The notes: a model not told the origin generated them from the letters alone. A stretch of 64,000 nt of DNA from Nissolia schottii (GCA_003254905.1 QANU01068405.1:58843-122842), one strand, 5' to 3'; positions 46,759 through 59,006 are shown, numbered from the stretch's first letter. A program made the numbers and translations.

Positions 46759-49700
46759 CTTTATAAAATAAAAAATAATATTGTATTACTTTTATTTAGT
46801 ACAAAGTACATACTTGCTTATTGACTAGTTCTTGTTGTAAAATATAGTTGAGGATGCGTATTTTAGCAAATTGACCAAAGACAAAAACCAAAATAAAAAT
46901 TGAACAACAACAACAATGAAACAAAGAGGATAAAGATGAGTTGGAACAATATAACACATATTGTGCAAAAGTATAACACATATTGTGCAAAGCATTATCC
47001 TTACAGGATGATCTCCACCTATCCTGAGAAATGCTTAATGGAAAAGCCTTGACGGGATTCCCTTTAGGATTAGATGTAGGTCACTTCAAAAACTCATCCA
47101 TGTAGTCCCTAACACGTTGAGCTGTTGTGTTAGGGCCTTTATCCAGTTGGGTCCAACATTTACCTTATTTATTATCATATCTATTATTATTATCTCTTTT
47201 GAAAAACAAAAGGATCAAATCAAATCTTGATTTGATTTAAATTAGGATTTCATATCCCATCATCATCATCATCATCTAAAGATATGCAACGGAATGCATA
47301 TATATGCATGTCACCTACCGTGTGCAACAAGATATACAACGTCAGTACAACAAGATATACAATGTCAGTGTAGTCGCTTTGTTTTGGAGAATTTTTGGCT
47401 TGTTCTGATATTTGTTGAGTATTATTTTGTGTTTCGTTTTCAATGCAACTTCAGTCGTTTGTTCCAGAAATTATGGGTGTTAATCTGGTAACCTCGGAAT
47501 ATTTTTATCTCCTATTTAATTGTACTGCATTTACCCTGTATGAGTCTTTTGAGTGTATTGTTATATTATTTATTTCACCATTTTAATAGTGAGTAGGCTT
47601 TCATTTTTTAGATTCTTTTCATGGAACTCTTTTGCTGTACTCATTGATATTTTCATAGTGGAATTTTTTTGGACTAGGTCTCATGGTTTTTAGTCCCTCT
47701 CGTTCGGGGTTTTCCACGTTAAAAATTGATGTGTGCTCTCTGCTTTGCCTATTTATTTTTTGCGCTCTTGGATATATTGCTTGCCATATATTATGTTTCT
47801 TGTAGGTTCAATTCCAGCAGGAAAGATTATTATTTCTACTATGTGCTTGTGATTTTTCTACTGCATATACACGCCTTTTCCAACCGCTGGCATCAAAGTT
47901 GTTTTGGATTTTGGGAAAATTTGCTTGCCTGAACGATGGAGCCTAATTATGGTAGGATGATCTTTTTGAATAGCACTAATTACCACTGTTAAGAATAATT
48001 TATGATTGTAAATGATTTGATTTGATTTAGTTATAATCTTTTAAATTGATTGTAATTTATTTTTGGCCATTGTGTTTTGGCCGTTGAGTCCTCAGCCGAT
48101 AAATAGGCTAACATTCTATTGTAAATTTAATTTCTGATATATAGAATCATGTTGTCTTTTAACATGGTATCAGAGCCATGGTTCCCACCTTGAGCCCATA
48201 TTCCCGCTTCCGCCAATTTTTCCCTTAACCACCTCCACATAATCTTGGTGTTGACTTAATCTGCCTCCGTGTAATCTCGATTGTTACATATCGTTGTTGC
48301 CTTTGCTAGTTCCGTCTAGCTCTCGATACTGCCTTTGTTGGTTCCGTCCAACTCCTGATGTTGCCTCCGTTGTTGCCTTTGCTGGTTCCGCCCAGCCACT
48401 GTTGCCTTTGTTGGTTCTGTCCAGCCACTGTTGCCTTCGCTGGTTCTGCCCAGCCTTTGTTGCCTCTGTTTTGTTGGTTCCGCTCCACTCAGCCCTCCGT
48501 TGAACTATGACAAGCTTAAAGCTCGTGGAGCTTTAGCTTGAAGGAGGGTGTTAAGAATAATTTATGATTGTAAATGATTTGATTTGATTTAGTTATAATC
48601 TTTTAAATTGATTGTAATTTATTTTTGGCCGTTGTGTTTTGGCCGTTGAGTCCTCAGCCTATAAATAGGCTCAGTATCCGATGTAAAGAAAGAACAACAA
48701 CTCTCAGATAATACAATTATTATTTCTCTGTTATCTATCTTTCTCCTATATTTTCTGGTGTGCCATTTATCAGTTTTTCCACGATGTTTAACAACCATAA
48801 ATGGAAAGGCAAGATGAAAGATCTACTCTTTCTAGAAAGAAAAATTACATCTTCTCGTGTTTCTACGTAGAAATCGAAAAATAAATCTGATGAAGACTGG
48901 TCTTTTGAGCATGAGATGGTTTGTGGTTTTATCCAACAATGGGTAGATGACAATATTTTGAATCATATTGTTAATGATTCATATGTCAAGACTTTATGGG
49001 AAAAGTTTGAAAATTCATATGCCTCCAAGACTAGGAACAACAAATTATTTTTGCTGAAGTAAGCTATGAATTTGAAGCATAAATAAGGTACTTCTATTTC
49101 TGATCACTTGGGTGAATTTCAAGGTTGTTTTGATCAATTGTCTGGCATGGGTATTAAATTTAAAGATAACGTTATATGACGTTGTTTTGATCATCTACAC
49201 AATTAGAGGTTTTGGTTACTGAAGACAGGGGAGAAGTAGAGACAAAGATAAGGGAAGAGGTCAACGAGCTGAAAAACAAGCACAAAAGTAAATGAAGTCT
49301 AAGTACAGAAATTGAGTGCGGTCACTGTGGTAAAAAGGGTCATATTAAGAAGTTTTGCCATGAGTTGAAGAATGAGAAAAACGGTAACAAAGGTAATAGA
49401 GAAAAGAAGAATGGTGGTAATGATGATCGCGTTGCTACCACTATCAATGGAGATCTATTGATTGTTTGTGATCAAAATATGGTCAATGTTACCTATGACA
49501 ATTCTAGCTGGGTTGTTAACGGTGGTGCTAGTTTTCATGTACTTCAAGAAAAGATCTTTTTTCTTTTCTTATACTCGAGGTAATTTTGGTGTGTTGAAGA
49601 TGGGAAATAATAATACGTCAAAGGTTCTTGGCATTGTTATCGTTTGCTTGGAAACTAGCAATGGAACAAAGTTAATTTTGAATAATGTCAAGCACGCACC

Positions 49701-52700
49701 GAACATCTGCATGCATCTGATTTCTACTAGTGTTCTTGATCACGATGGCTATTTTAATAATTTTGGTAATGGGCAGTGGAAGCTTACTAGGGGTTCTTTA
49801 TTTATGGCAAGTGTAAGAAATTTTCTGATTTGTATTGGATGAAAGCTATTATTTTGTCGATGTTGTAAATTTTGTTGATTCTGAAAGTTCATCAGAACTA
49901 TGAAATAAGAGGCTTAGCCACATCAGTGAGAAAGGACCAAACTGTTTGGCCAAAAAGAATTTCCTTGTAGATTTGAAGAGTGGGAAATCAGAAAAATGTG
50001 CTTATTGCTTGGCTAGAAAACAAAACAGAGTCAACTTCAAGAGCCATCCTCTTTGTAGAAAATTAGAGGTACTTGAGTTAGTGCATTCAGATCTTTGTGG
50101 TCCTATGAAAATTAAAACTTTTGGCGATGCTTGTTACTTTGTTACATTTATTGATGATCATTCAAGAAAACTCTGGGTTTATGCTTTGAAGGCTAAAGGC
50201 TACTTGGTGTATTTAAACAATTTTAGGCTTCCGTTGAAAGAAAGACAAGGAAGAAACTAAAATGTTTTCGCATCGATAATGGTGATGAGTATTGTGGACT
50301 GCTTGATGAATACTGCGAACAGCTAGGTATTCAACACCAGAAGACACCTCCCAAGACTCCTTAGCTCAATGTCTTGGCTAAAAGGATGAACAAGACTTTG
50401 ATGGAAAGAGTCAGATGTATGCTTTCTGAAGCTAAGTTACCTGGATCTTTTTAGGGTGAAGCTTTATATACTGCTGAGCATGTTATTAATTTATCTTTTA
50501 TTATTGCTTTGTAGACAGATGTGACAGAGTGTGGTATTGGTGAGGATATCTCCCATGACCACTTATGTGTTTTTGGGTGCAAAGCATTAGTCCATGTGGC
50601 AAAGGATGAAAGGTCCAAGTTAGATGTCAAGATGAGACACTTTATCTTCATTGGTTATTACATTATGAATTTGGCTACAGATTTTATGATCCTATTGCAA
50701 GGAAGCTTGTCCAAAGGCACAATGTTGTTTTCATGGAGGACTAGATCATTGAAGATATTGATAAAGCAGAAAAATTAGAGTCATCATGTTTTGATGGTTC
50801 AATTGAGCTTGATCCAGTCCCTGATACTAATACAGATACGCCTGACGTAGCAGATCTTGACAATCATGCTGATGTCGAGAATCATATTCCAGATGAATCA
50901 GTAGAGACTATTGATGATGATGTTGTTGATAATGTTGATGAGCCTGTTGTTCCTATCAGTAGGTCTTCTAGATTGATTGTACCCTCTACTCGTTACTCAC
51001 CTGATGTATATGCGATCCTCACTGTCGAGGGAAACCTGAATGCTATGAAGAGGCTATGGAAAGCGAGCACAAGAAACAGTGGTTGCAGCAATGGATAATA
51101 AGATGAAATCATTGCTTGATAACCATACTTTTGAGCTGGTCAAGTTGCCCAATGATAAGAAAGCTTTGGAGAATTGATGGATTTACAAATTTAAGACTGA
51201 AGAGGATGGCTTTGTTCCATCATACAAAGCATCATTAGTTGTCAGGGGCTACCGTTAGAAGAAGGGTATTGACTTTGATGAAATATTTTCTCCTATTGTT
51301 AAAATGTCATCCAAGTTATTCTTGGTTTGACAGCCAGTCTTGATTTAGAGCTTGTAACATCCCGATTTTTTCTTAGAGAAATAATCGTAAATATAATTAT
51401 TAAATTAATTTTGTAATCACGATTAGAGAATTACGATAGGAAATTATTAAGTAGAATATCCCTAGTAAATAAAACATGTCGCGATAGGAAATTCGGGGGA
51501 CAACCGGACAGTCGTTGTTCACCGATGAAATTTGCTGACGCGCAAAAGGTGTCTGTGAAAATGATTCCCCAGAGAAAAATTCACAAACACCTTTAAATGT
51601 TAATACCCCTAGGTAGGGGGAATTAGAGGATCACGACGGTATAAACGGAATATTTTTCGGACGACCGTGCGCGACGCACCGAGATTGCGAGCGATAAAAC
51701 ACGAGCAAACCGGAACCGAGAGAAAATGAAAACTTCAGCAGTGACCAAGTGAGTGAGGGCTGCACGGTTTTGGAGGAGGATTTTTGACCAAAAAAAAGTT
51801 AATTCCCCAAAAATGTGCTTCCAAAGTCCCATCACCATACTTTTCTTACTTACTCCACCAACTCACATCACTTACCCATACCCATGCCCATACCTCCCAC
51901 TATTCACCACATTTATTAAACCCAAAAATCAAGTCATCTCCCCCACCATTCAGCCCTCACCACCGAAGCCTCACTCCAAAAATCCCAAGAGAAATTTCAT
52001 CTTCTAAATCCTCTATAACCACAAATCAAGCCAAGCAATAAAAACACAACTTTATCTCCAAGAAAACAAGCATTCTTGCCATCCCCTTCCACCTCCCAAG
52101 AGCCAAAACACAGCCCCTCAAGTCTCCTCATCCTTCTTCATTTTCTTCCTTCCAAAACCAAGAGGAACAACCTCTTCCCCCTCCACCTTGTTCGAGTTCC
52201 TCACCTTGGAGAAAGGAGAAGCTCAAGCTTTGGAACGACAAGGCTTATGGGACTTCATTCTAAGCTACCTTCACCACTACCAGGTTCTTTTACAAGTGGG
52301 TAAACCTGGCTTTGGTCACCCCTTGGTGGCTTATGTTTGCTTGTATGTGTTTATGTGTTTGTATGTCTTATGAAAAATGATATTAGAAATGCTATGTTAG
52401 GACATAGGAGATGACCTGGACTAGCTTAGCACATTATGGTTGAAATATGATAAAAATCCAAGAAAACATCGATGAGCAAAGTGGGAAAGAAAGCAAGAAA
52501 AATGAAGAAAGGAGAGTCTGGTTCATCAGGTATAGCGGGGTGGTTCCGCGGACAGGGAGTGAGAGGGGTATGCAATAATTGTCGAGCGGCGCGTGGAATG
52601 GGGGCCGAGTGGGTTCCGCGGAGGATCCCTGGGGTGTGAATGAGAAAAAAATGAGAGAAAATAAATAAGGGGTAAGTGATGAGTGATTCCGCGGAAAGTG

Positions 52701-55700
52701 ATGGAGAGGAGTCTAGAGTTATTGAGTGGGCACCGGGAAGGTGCTGATAGGGTTCCGCGGAGGATCCCTAGAGTGATGGAGAGGAGTCTAGAGTTGTTGA
52801 GTGGCACCAGGAATGGTGCTGAGAGCGTTCCGCATAGAGTGACTGAGAGGAGTCCAGAAAGTTGATGAACGGGTACTTGGGATGGTGCCGAGTGAGTCCG
52901 CGGAGAGAGACTGAGAGAAGTCTGGAAAGAAGATGAGCGGGTACCTGGGATGGTACCAAGTGAGTCCGCGGAGAGACTGAGATGAGTCTAGGAAGTTGAT
53001 GAGCGGGTACCTAAGATGGTACTGAACGGGTTCCGCGGAGGAACCCTGGAAAGCGAAGAGGGCTACGTGAAGAGTGTTGATTAGGCACCAGAAATGGTGT
53101 TGAGTCGGTTCCGCAGAGGATCCATGAAGTAATGAGAAGGTCACGAGAAAAGTGCTAAGTAGGCACCAGTTGTGGTGACGAGTTGGGTTCTGTGGAGGAA
53201 CCCTGGACTGCGAGTGCTGGGTGGGTTCCGCGGAGGGACCCCAAAGTTGATGAGAGAATACAAGCATGCGTATGAGTTATGTTTATAATGATGTATGATG
53301 ATGTGTGTGAAACATCGCATGTAGAATATGTATATTAGGAATAATTATGTTATCATGCATCATGAGAACTAGAAGTTAATCACGTAAAGTTTAAAGAGCA
53401 TAATTGAACCTTAGGGAACAAGTATGTAGCTATGTGATAGGAAGCATCTCTCTTGGCGGACACGCCCCTCACCAGTCTTCCCCAAGGGGTGGATCGGTTA
53501 ATGATGATGAAAGAAAAGCAAGAAAGAAAGATAGTAAAGAAAAGAAGAATGAGAAAGGGTGACGTCACGCCTAAGGTTATGAGTACGATGATGTATGAGT
53601 CCAATGCTTGGTGGCGTCGCAAGGGCCAACCCCCGCCTCCTTACCTAATGGAGGTTAGCACGCTTGATTGGCGGCGATGGACCTAGACCCCATCGGTGGT
53701 TAGCAACCACTCTGGTGTGAGCGCAGCTGGGTCGTCAGTCAAATGGGAACAGAAGTGGTTGTAGTCGTTTGGCCAGGGGTACATAAGCGAAGGACTAGAG
53801 GAAAGGCGCTAACCCGAGTAAGCCGATATGCGTAAGAAGAAGAATGAGAAGACGCTAACCCGGGCAAGCCGGTATGCATAAGAGAACCCCATGCATAGAG
53901 TATGAAATGAATGTGTATGAAATTATGTGATGAACAAGTATGTGATGCATAAGTATATGATAAAGTATGTAAGTGTATGTATGAAGTAAGTACCGTCAAG
54001 AGAACACTCGAGACGGCTATGTATGTATGTAAGAAAAGTTAACAAGCACGAGAACTTAGATAAGCAAGACTAGTTCCCCAGTCACCTAGTAAAGTAGATA
54101 AAGCCGTTCAGGACCTTAGGCCAGATAATAACCAGTAGGATGTTAATATGCATGATCACTTAGAAACACCTGAGCGACCAGGTTGATAAGCGAGAAAAAG
54201 AGATCCCCTATGCCAAGGTTAACCACTGAGGACGACTGTTCTCACCCCCACTTGCTTATGCTTCCCAGGAGCAGGCGAAGAGTATGAGGGCTACGAGGAG
54301 CCCTATGAGGAGCCGAACGTGCAGCAGTAGAGGACCGAGGACAAGCCAGTCTAGCTCGGCAGCAGATGGACATTTTGCTACATTTTGCTATATTTGATAC
54401 GTATCTTGATGTATTTAGCTTATATATGTAAACTATTATTATTCTCTGTGGGTTGTAACTTGTGATGGACCAGATACTATTTATGTAATGATTTATGTCA
54501 TCAAGGATTACTACATTTAAGCTTCAACTCTATCGTTTGCATTATATGATTTGATTCACGCGTGGCTCATATTTTGCAAATAAAGTAACAAATAGAAAAG
54601 TTTTAAGATGGTCCATATTTTCCTTGCTTTGGTATTTTCGAAAGATAATAAGGGACTATAAGTAATCCCACCAAATGATTAACAACCTAGTGAGCATTGC
54701 GTACTACTCGAGGGTATGCAGTTAGCTAGGATGTTACAGAGCTTGAGCAAATAGATGTGAAAACCGTCTTCCTTCATGGTGATTTGGAGGATGAAATTTA
54801 CATGGAGTAGCCTGAAGGTTTCGTGGTGAAAGGTAAATAGGATTATGTTTGCAAGCTAAAGAAAAAGTTTGTATGGGGTAAAACAAGCCCTGAGGCAATG
54901 GTACAAGAAGTTTGAATCAGTTATGGTTCGACAAGGATTCAAGAAACTTTCAACCATTGGGTTTTTGTGCAGAAATTCTTCGATAATGATTTTATCATTT
55001 TATTGCTCTATGTTGATGACATGTTAATTATTGGTCATAATATTTCTAAAAATTGACAAGTTAAAAAAGGAGCTTAGCAAGTCTTTTGCAATGAAAGACT
55101 TGGGACTAGCAAGACAAATTCTTGGCATTAACATTACTCGTGAAAAAGAAAAAGCTAAAGAGGTAAGCACTCCTCTGACTACACATTTTAGGTTTGCACT
55201 AGGCTGATATAGCTCATGCAGTTGGTGTTGTCAGTTGTTTTCTTTTCAATCCTGGTATTGAGCATTAGAAAGCTGTGAAGTGGATTTTGAGATACCTCCG
55301 TAGCACATCTAATTTGAAGCTTGTTTTGGGGCAACCCGTTTTTAGTGGTTATACTGATTCAGATATGGCAGGGAATATTGATTCCAAGAAATCTACTTCT
55401 GGTTATTTGATCACCTTTGCAAGGGGAGTTGTGGCCTGAAAATCTAAGTTGCAAAAGTGTGTTGCACTGTCCACAACTGAGGCTGAGTTCATTGTTGTTA
55501 ATGAAGCTTGCAAAGAGTTGCTTTGGATGAAGAAATTTGTCCAAGAACTCGGTTTACTCAAGAGAGGTATATTTTAATTTACGATAGCCAGAGTATACTC
55601 ATTGATATTTTCATAATGAATTTTTTCTGGATTAGGTATCATGGTTTTTTGTCCCTCCCGTTAGGAGAGGTTTGCACGTTAAAAGCTGGTGTATGCTCTT

Positions 55701-58700
55701 TCTACTTTGCTTATTTAATTTTTGCACTCTTGAATATATTGCCTTACCATATATTTCGTTTCTCATAGGTTCAATTCAAGCAGAAAATGTTATTATTGTT
55801 ACTGCGTGCTTGTGATTTTTCCGTTGCGCATTTTCCAACATGAGAAACCAAATATGGTCTAGACTTGGATTGCGCAAGTAACGAAGTGGGGGAATCCTCT
55901 GGTTGCATGTAGAGGAGAAGCAAATGAAGAAGATGAATCGTGATAATGTAATGAAAGGATAAGATAATGTAATCTAATGTGTGTGGTCAAATTGGTCAAA
56001 GGTTGCTTATGATTTAAGCTAAACCCAATAATCACTTAGCAGTCCAATTGACCAAGTCCAAAACAAGATGGTAATCAAACTTATGCAATTGGAGTACAAT
56101 TGTATTCGGCTAGGCCTAGGTCCCTATTACCACCTCAATACCATAAGTAGTAGTATTTTCTTAGGACCTAAGTTCATATGTATAAAGGTTTCTTAAGCAA
56201 TGTAAAATTTTGGTTTTAACCAAAAAAACATAAGACCAAGTTTAAAATATCTCAATGCCTATTATATAATCCATCAGTTCTTTGATGGATTGAATAATTA
56301 AATTGAACAAATTACAATAAAATAAAAAATTAAATTAAATGAAAATCCAAGTTTGTATATTTTTTAACCTATGCTCAATGGTCAAAATCCTTACTTCTGG
56401 ACACCAACAAAAGACAATTATCTAGAAGTCAGATAGTATATCATTTATTAAGATTCATATGTAATGAAAATAAAATCGAAAAAAATACTAACAAAAACAA
56501 TGAAATGTTAGTATGTTACCTTGTAGACAGGTCCAAAGCCACCTTCCCCTATCTTATTTGAGAAAGAAAAGTGGTTAGTTGCCGCAAGAATAGTTTCAAA
56601 GTTGAATATATGTGCATCATCTCCTGTACTCTCCTCATTACTCTGTTCTCTTCTTTTGTTGTTTGCAACGGAGAATATAGTGTTTCCTCCCATATCATAC
56701 ACTAAATTTGCTCGCCTCATTTGATTTTCAGCTGCATATCATACATGAAATTAATCTTAAACTCAGTGATATATGAATTACAGAGTAATTAAATTAAAGA
56801 TGGCTCTATCTGATTTCACATGGTTTTTCTTCAGAACCAATTCTAATAAAATCAATTCTAACAAAATAAAAATTATTAGGAATTAATTTAAACCTCTTTC
56901 TTTGCGTTTTCTTCGTAACTTAAAGCACGTGAAGCATGTGATGATTAGAAGTGTTCCTGCAACTGTTCCAATGATGATCCATATCTTACTTGTCTTCCCT
57001 GCACTAGAAACTACATGTGGCGATGTTAATGGATTGAGGCACCATTAATGCTAATAATGTAAACCAATCTAATAGAGACACCAAGCCATGTTACTAGAAA
57101 CAACAACTAGGTTTTTAGATGAGGACAAACAAATTGCAACTTCAAAAGGACACTAATACTTACATATACATAACGGTTCGTGAAATCCTCTCTTCATGAT
57201 CTCTCTCTCACTTCATATCTCATCACTTATATCTAACGAATTAAGTAATCTCTTGATTTAATTATTATAAATTCCTGATATTTAACCTTCCACTGAAATT
57301 CTAAATCCTAAATCCTGCTTTGAGATGACTCAAACTCAATTAAATCAAGATGTAACATTCAACCTACTTTGTGCTTCTCACTGTCTAGTTAATTTAGATC
57401 TCCTCAAATTTTTTATTTATCAACCACCCACCACCACTAAAAAGGTTCATCCTTTGCTTGTTCTTTTTGAATGCTTTCTTGAAATGTCCATATTTCACGT
57501 ACAAGTAACATTGTTCTAGCTAAACATGCATTTACCATTTGCTCCAGTATCGTGGAGTAAGAAAATTTGCCGCCCTCGGATGCCATTAGCCAGAAAGTTG
57601 TTCATTGCTCCTTTCCCCCATATCTCGCAACCAGTTTGATCCTGCAGATTGGCATAAGAGAATGCCTCGCAAGAGCAGTTATCCAAACACTTGATCCAAC
57701 AGTCGGAGATGGACAGATTCTCCCTCTCATCGAACTTGAACCCTTCCTTCGACATCAACCCCACGGAGTTGGAGCTCGGCAAGTACACGCCAGCATCTTC
57801 CCTGCACCTGGGCGACCCCGGCAGAGAACAGCCATTGAGAAAGTAGGCGGAGGCGCACGAGTAAGAGGCGCTGCTGGCCCCGTTGATTGAGCCCCAAGGC
57901 GCCAGGCGGATGAAACCGAAGGCCGAAGAAGCATATGTGAAGTATGTCACGTGACCATCTGAGAAGTACGTGAAGCTGAAATCTCGTGCATAGAGCGAGG
58001 AGTTCAAGTTTTCGAAACTGCCGTTACTCCAATTCCCGCTTGCCCAAAAAACCTTCCCCCTCCACCACATGATCAATTGGTTACCTGTTTTGGGGTCAAG
58101 CCCAAGCGTGAAAGACCCTGACCAAACAGATATATCGCTCCTCCTTGACGTCAGAGACCAAACATGGCCTTTTTCTTTGTCGAAGCCGAGCTTCATCCCC
58201 GTGATAAGTGTGTCGGTAGGGTAATCGAAGCTTTGCCATAACACCTGCGAAGTCTCATGATTGATCAATAAAAAATAAACAAGGAGCAACGAATAAACAA
58301 GAAATATAACTCAGAGAAAATATATTGTATTACTGAGTGTCGTAATTTGACACAATGAGAAGTGCTTATAAATAAGTTAAGAAACAGAATCACGAACATA
58401 AATTGAAAGTATTCAAACTAAATAAATATTAGATCAATTTAAAATAAATCAGAAATATGATAATATTCTTAACAACACCTTTAAGGACCCATCCGACTCT
58501 GTCTTGCGAAGCACGAGGTTCCCGGTATCCAACAAGGTGGCGCTAACGTTAGTGGCACTAGTTTCAGCTTCGGCGGAGTTGTTGTACAGCACGATTGTGT
58601 CGTGTTCCTTGGCGGACAAGATTTTCAGGTTGCCATGCTCGTCGATTGTGAGGGATGCAGGGCCGTGGATCGAGGTGTCTCTGTTGGCGACCCAGAAATG

Positions 58701-58931
58701 GTAATTCTGGGAGGAGATTCCGAGGTGGAACTTGTTGTTAAGATAGCCATCGGGCTGGAAGAAACAGAGCGTGAAATAGGTTGACGGTGAGGTCAAGCAG
58801 CTAGTTGATGTGAGGTTCTGGCCCTGCGTTAATGTGTCTCCGGTCGGGTTGGAAGGGCTTGTAAGGTTTACGGAACAGATTAAAATCATGAGGAAGCATG
58901 ATAGCGATGGCACTCTCTCGTTGAGAGTCAT
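45290..58931 (-). CDS. G-type lectin S-receptor-like Ser/Thr kinase, eight exons, apparently intact
   Basis: Exons: 58931-58479, 58244-57536, 56998-56894, 56731-56520, 46758-46548, 46434-46194, 46115-45977, 45586-45290. All junctions are GT-AG and in phase, giving 2367 nt (788 residues). Signal peptide at about 1-25; bulb-lectin domain ([10 protein letters not shown]); S-locus-type region ([12 protein letters not shown]); PAN-like Cys-rich block ([15 protein letters not shown]); one transmembrane helix in exon 3 ([18 protein letters not shown]) with a basic stop-transfer; kinase with IGEGGFG (483-489), Lys505, Glu521, HRD 601-603, DFG 621-623 and MSPEY. Closest known type: the CES101/SD1-like clade, plasma-membrane receptor kinases. 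Intron 4 is about 9.8 kb because a copia element entered it. Expression of full-length transcript is unproven. Confidence 0.86.
47123..47885 (+). repeat. Copia 5' LTR
   Basis: Starts TGTTGTGTTAGGG, ends near TTTTCCAAC. It is followed by a primer-site-like CTGGCATCAAAGTTG, a mutated form of the tRNA-Met complement. It contains an ATC microsatellite at about 47260-47276. Confidence 0.7.
48165..48183 (+). promoter_or_regulatory. tRNA-Met primer binding site of the TRIM-like element
   Basis: TGGTATCAGAGCCATGGTT directly abuts the LTR end. The first 12 bases are the classic complement of the initiator tRNA-Met 3' end. Confidence 0.85.
48288..48490. repeat. Minisatellite in the TRIM-like element
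   Basis: A unit of about 30 bp, TTGCCTTTGCTGGTTCCGYCCAGC-like, is repeated about seven times with variation. The open frames on both strands here come from the repeat. Confidence 0.75.
51353..54738 (+). mobile_element. Solo LTR, about 3.4 kb, inside the copia RT
   Basis: Begins TGTAACATCCCGATTTTT and ends CTAGGATGTTACA, flanked by the perfect duplication GAGCT (51348-51352 and 54739-54743). The flanking copia frame reads on across the insertion (SLDLEL before, [20 protein letters not shown] after), an independent proof of the boundaries. It has no inner gag/pol. It belongs to the same family as 38207-41513 (inverted) and more distantly 3225-6250 and 13044-17770. Confidence 0.85.
52541..53243. 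repeat. GGTTCCGCGGAGG tandem array in the LTR
   Basis: About ten degenerate units of about 60-70 bp with cores GGTTCCGCGGAGGATCCC and GGCACCGGGAATGGTGCTGAG, CG-rich against an AT-rich background. Long frames on the minus strand (52788-53267) derive from it. Confidence 0.8.
55596..55840 (+). repeat. Copia 3' LTR remnant
   Basis: Matches 47638-47885 with scattered changes and ends TTTTCCAACA. The left two thirds of the LTR are missing, joined directly to the RNase H region. Confidence 0.8.
55841..56519. other. Remainder of receptor-kinase intron 4
   Basis: AT-rich intron DNA between the copia element and the exon 4 donor at 56519-56518. The other part of this intron lies at 46759-47122. No other feature is seen. 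Confidence 0.65.
56520..56998 (-). CDS. Receptor kinase exons 3-4 (membrane span, start of kinase)
   Basis: Exon 3 (56998-56894) is the transmembrane segment plus KLRRKRKER. Exon 4 (56731-56520) holds the juxtamembrane part, [18 protein letters not shown] and the Gly loop, ending at VYK with donor GTAACA. Confidence 0.82.
57536..58931 (-). CDS. Receptor kinase exons 1-2 (ectodomain)
   Basis: Exon 1 (58931-58479) and exon 2 (58244-57536) encode residues 1-387. The intron of 234 bp between them lies inside the S-domain, between SDGSLK and VLWQSFDY. Many S-domain kinases have an intronless ectodomain, but this phase-0 AT-rich intron has proper borders. Several N-glycosylation sequons are present (for example NWSNGS, NNSA). 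Confidence 0.85.
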
Positions 58932-58997
58932 TCTTGGTTTGAACCTGCTTTGATATCAATGTGTTGTGAATTCTGTGATGATCGCTTTTTCATTAGC

Positions 58998-59006
58998 TTA
59001 TATATA
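58998..59006 (-). promoter_or_regulatory. TATA box of the receptor kinase (copy B)
   Basis: Minus-strand TATATATAA lies about 67 nt upstream of the ATG at 58931, in a position typical of plant genes. It is conserved in copy A. Confidence 0.55.

Larger units (their letters stand above)
47987..48793 (+). mobile_element. TRIM-like non-autonomous LTR element inside copia gag
   Basis: LTRs 47987-48164 (178 bp) and 48549-48793 (245 bp) share TGTTAAGAATAATTTATG and end TTTAACA. The first lacks part of the right half. TGGTATCAGAGCCATGGTT (48165-48183) right after the first LTR is a clean tRNA-Met primer site. A purine tract GAAGGAGGG precedes the second LTR. Flanks ACCAC (47982-47986) and ACCAT (48794-48798) are the target duplication with one change. 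The interior (384 bp) has no protein, so it depends on another element. Confidence 0.85.
47936..55595 (+). pseudogene. Copia gag-pol polyprotein, heavily mutated
   Basis: From ATG 47936 the gag is interrupted by the TRIM-like element after STNYH and resumes at [13 protein letters not shown] (48799 on). Then follow: a CCHC knuckle [14 protein letters not shown] (49317-49358); a protease site reading [11 protein letters not shown], where the family has a catalytic Asp at the N (AAC 49518-49520); integrase (HSDLCGPM about 50090; [13 protein letters not shown]); RT, split by the solo LTR, with YVDD at 55009-55020; and RNase H ([20 protein letters not shown]). Many stops and frameshifts. Order protease-integrase-RT-RNase H defines Ty1/copia. 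Confidence 0.85.
47123..55840 (+). mobile_element. Ty1/copia retrotransposon in receptor-kinase intron 4, decayed
   Basis: Plus orientation, antisense to the host gene. The 5' LTR is about 47123-47885. A 3' LTR remnant at 55596-55840 matches the last 250 bp of it (GATATTTTCATA..., CTCTCGTTCGGGG, GGTTCAATTCCAGCAG). Near-matching 5 bp flanks TGAGC (47118-47122) and TGAGA (55841-55845) suggest the target duplication. The end of pol and the start of the 3' LTR are deleted. Two later elements sit inside: TRIM-like 47987-48793 and solo LTR 51353-54738. Without them it is about 4.5 kb, usual for copia after a deletion. Confidence 0.86.

Noticed and set aside
48165-48183. tRNA gene suggested by the tRNA-Met match
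   Set aside because: Only the 3' complement used as a primer site; no cloverleaf.
52788-53267. 159-codon minus-strand frame, and plus-strand frames at 40076-40435
   Set aside because: Both arise from the CCGCGGAACCC tandem arrays of the solo LTRs.
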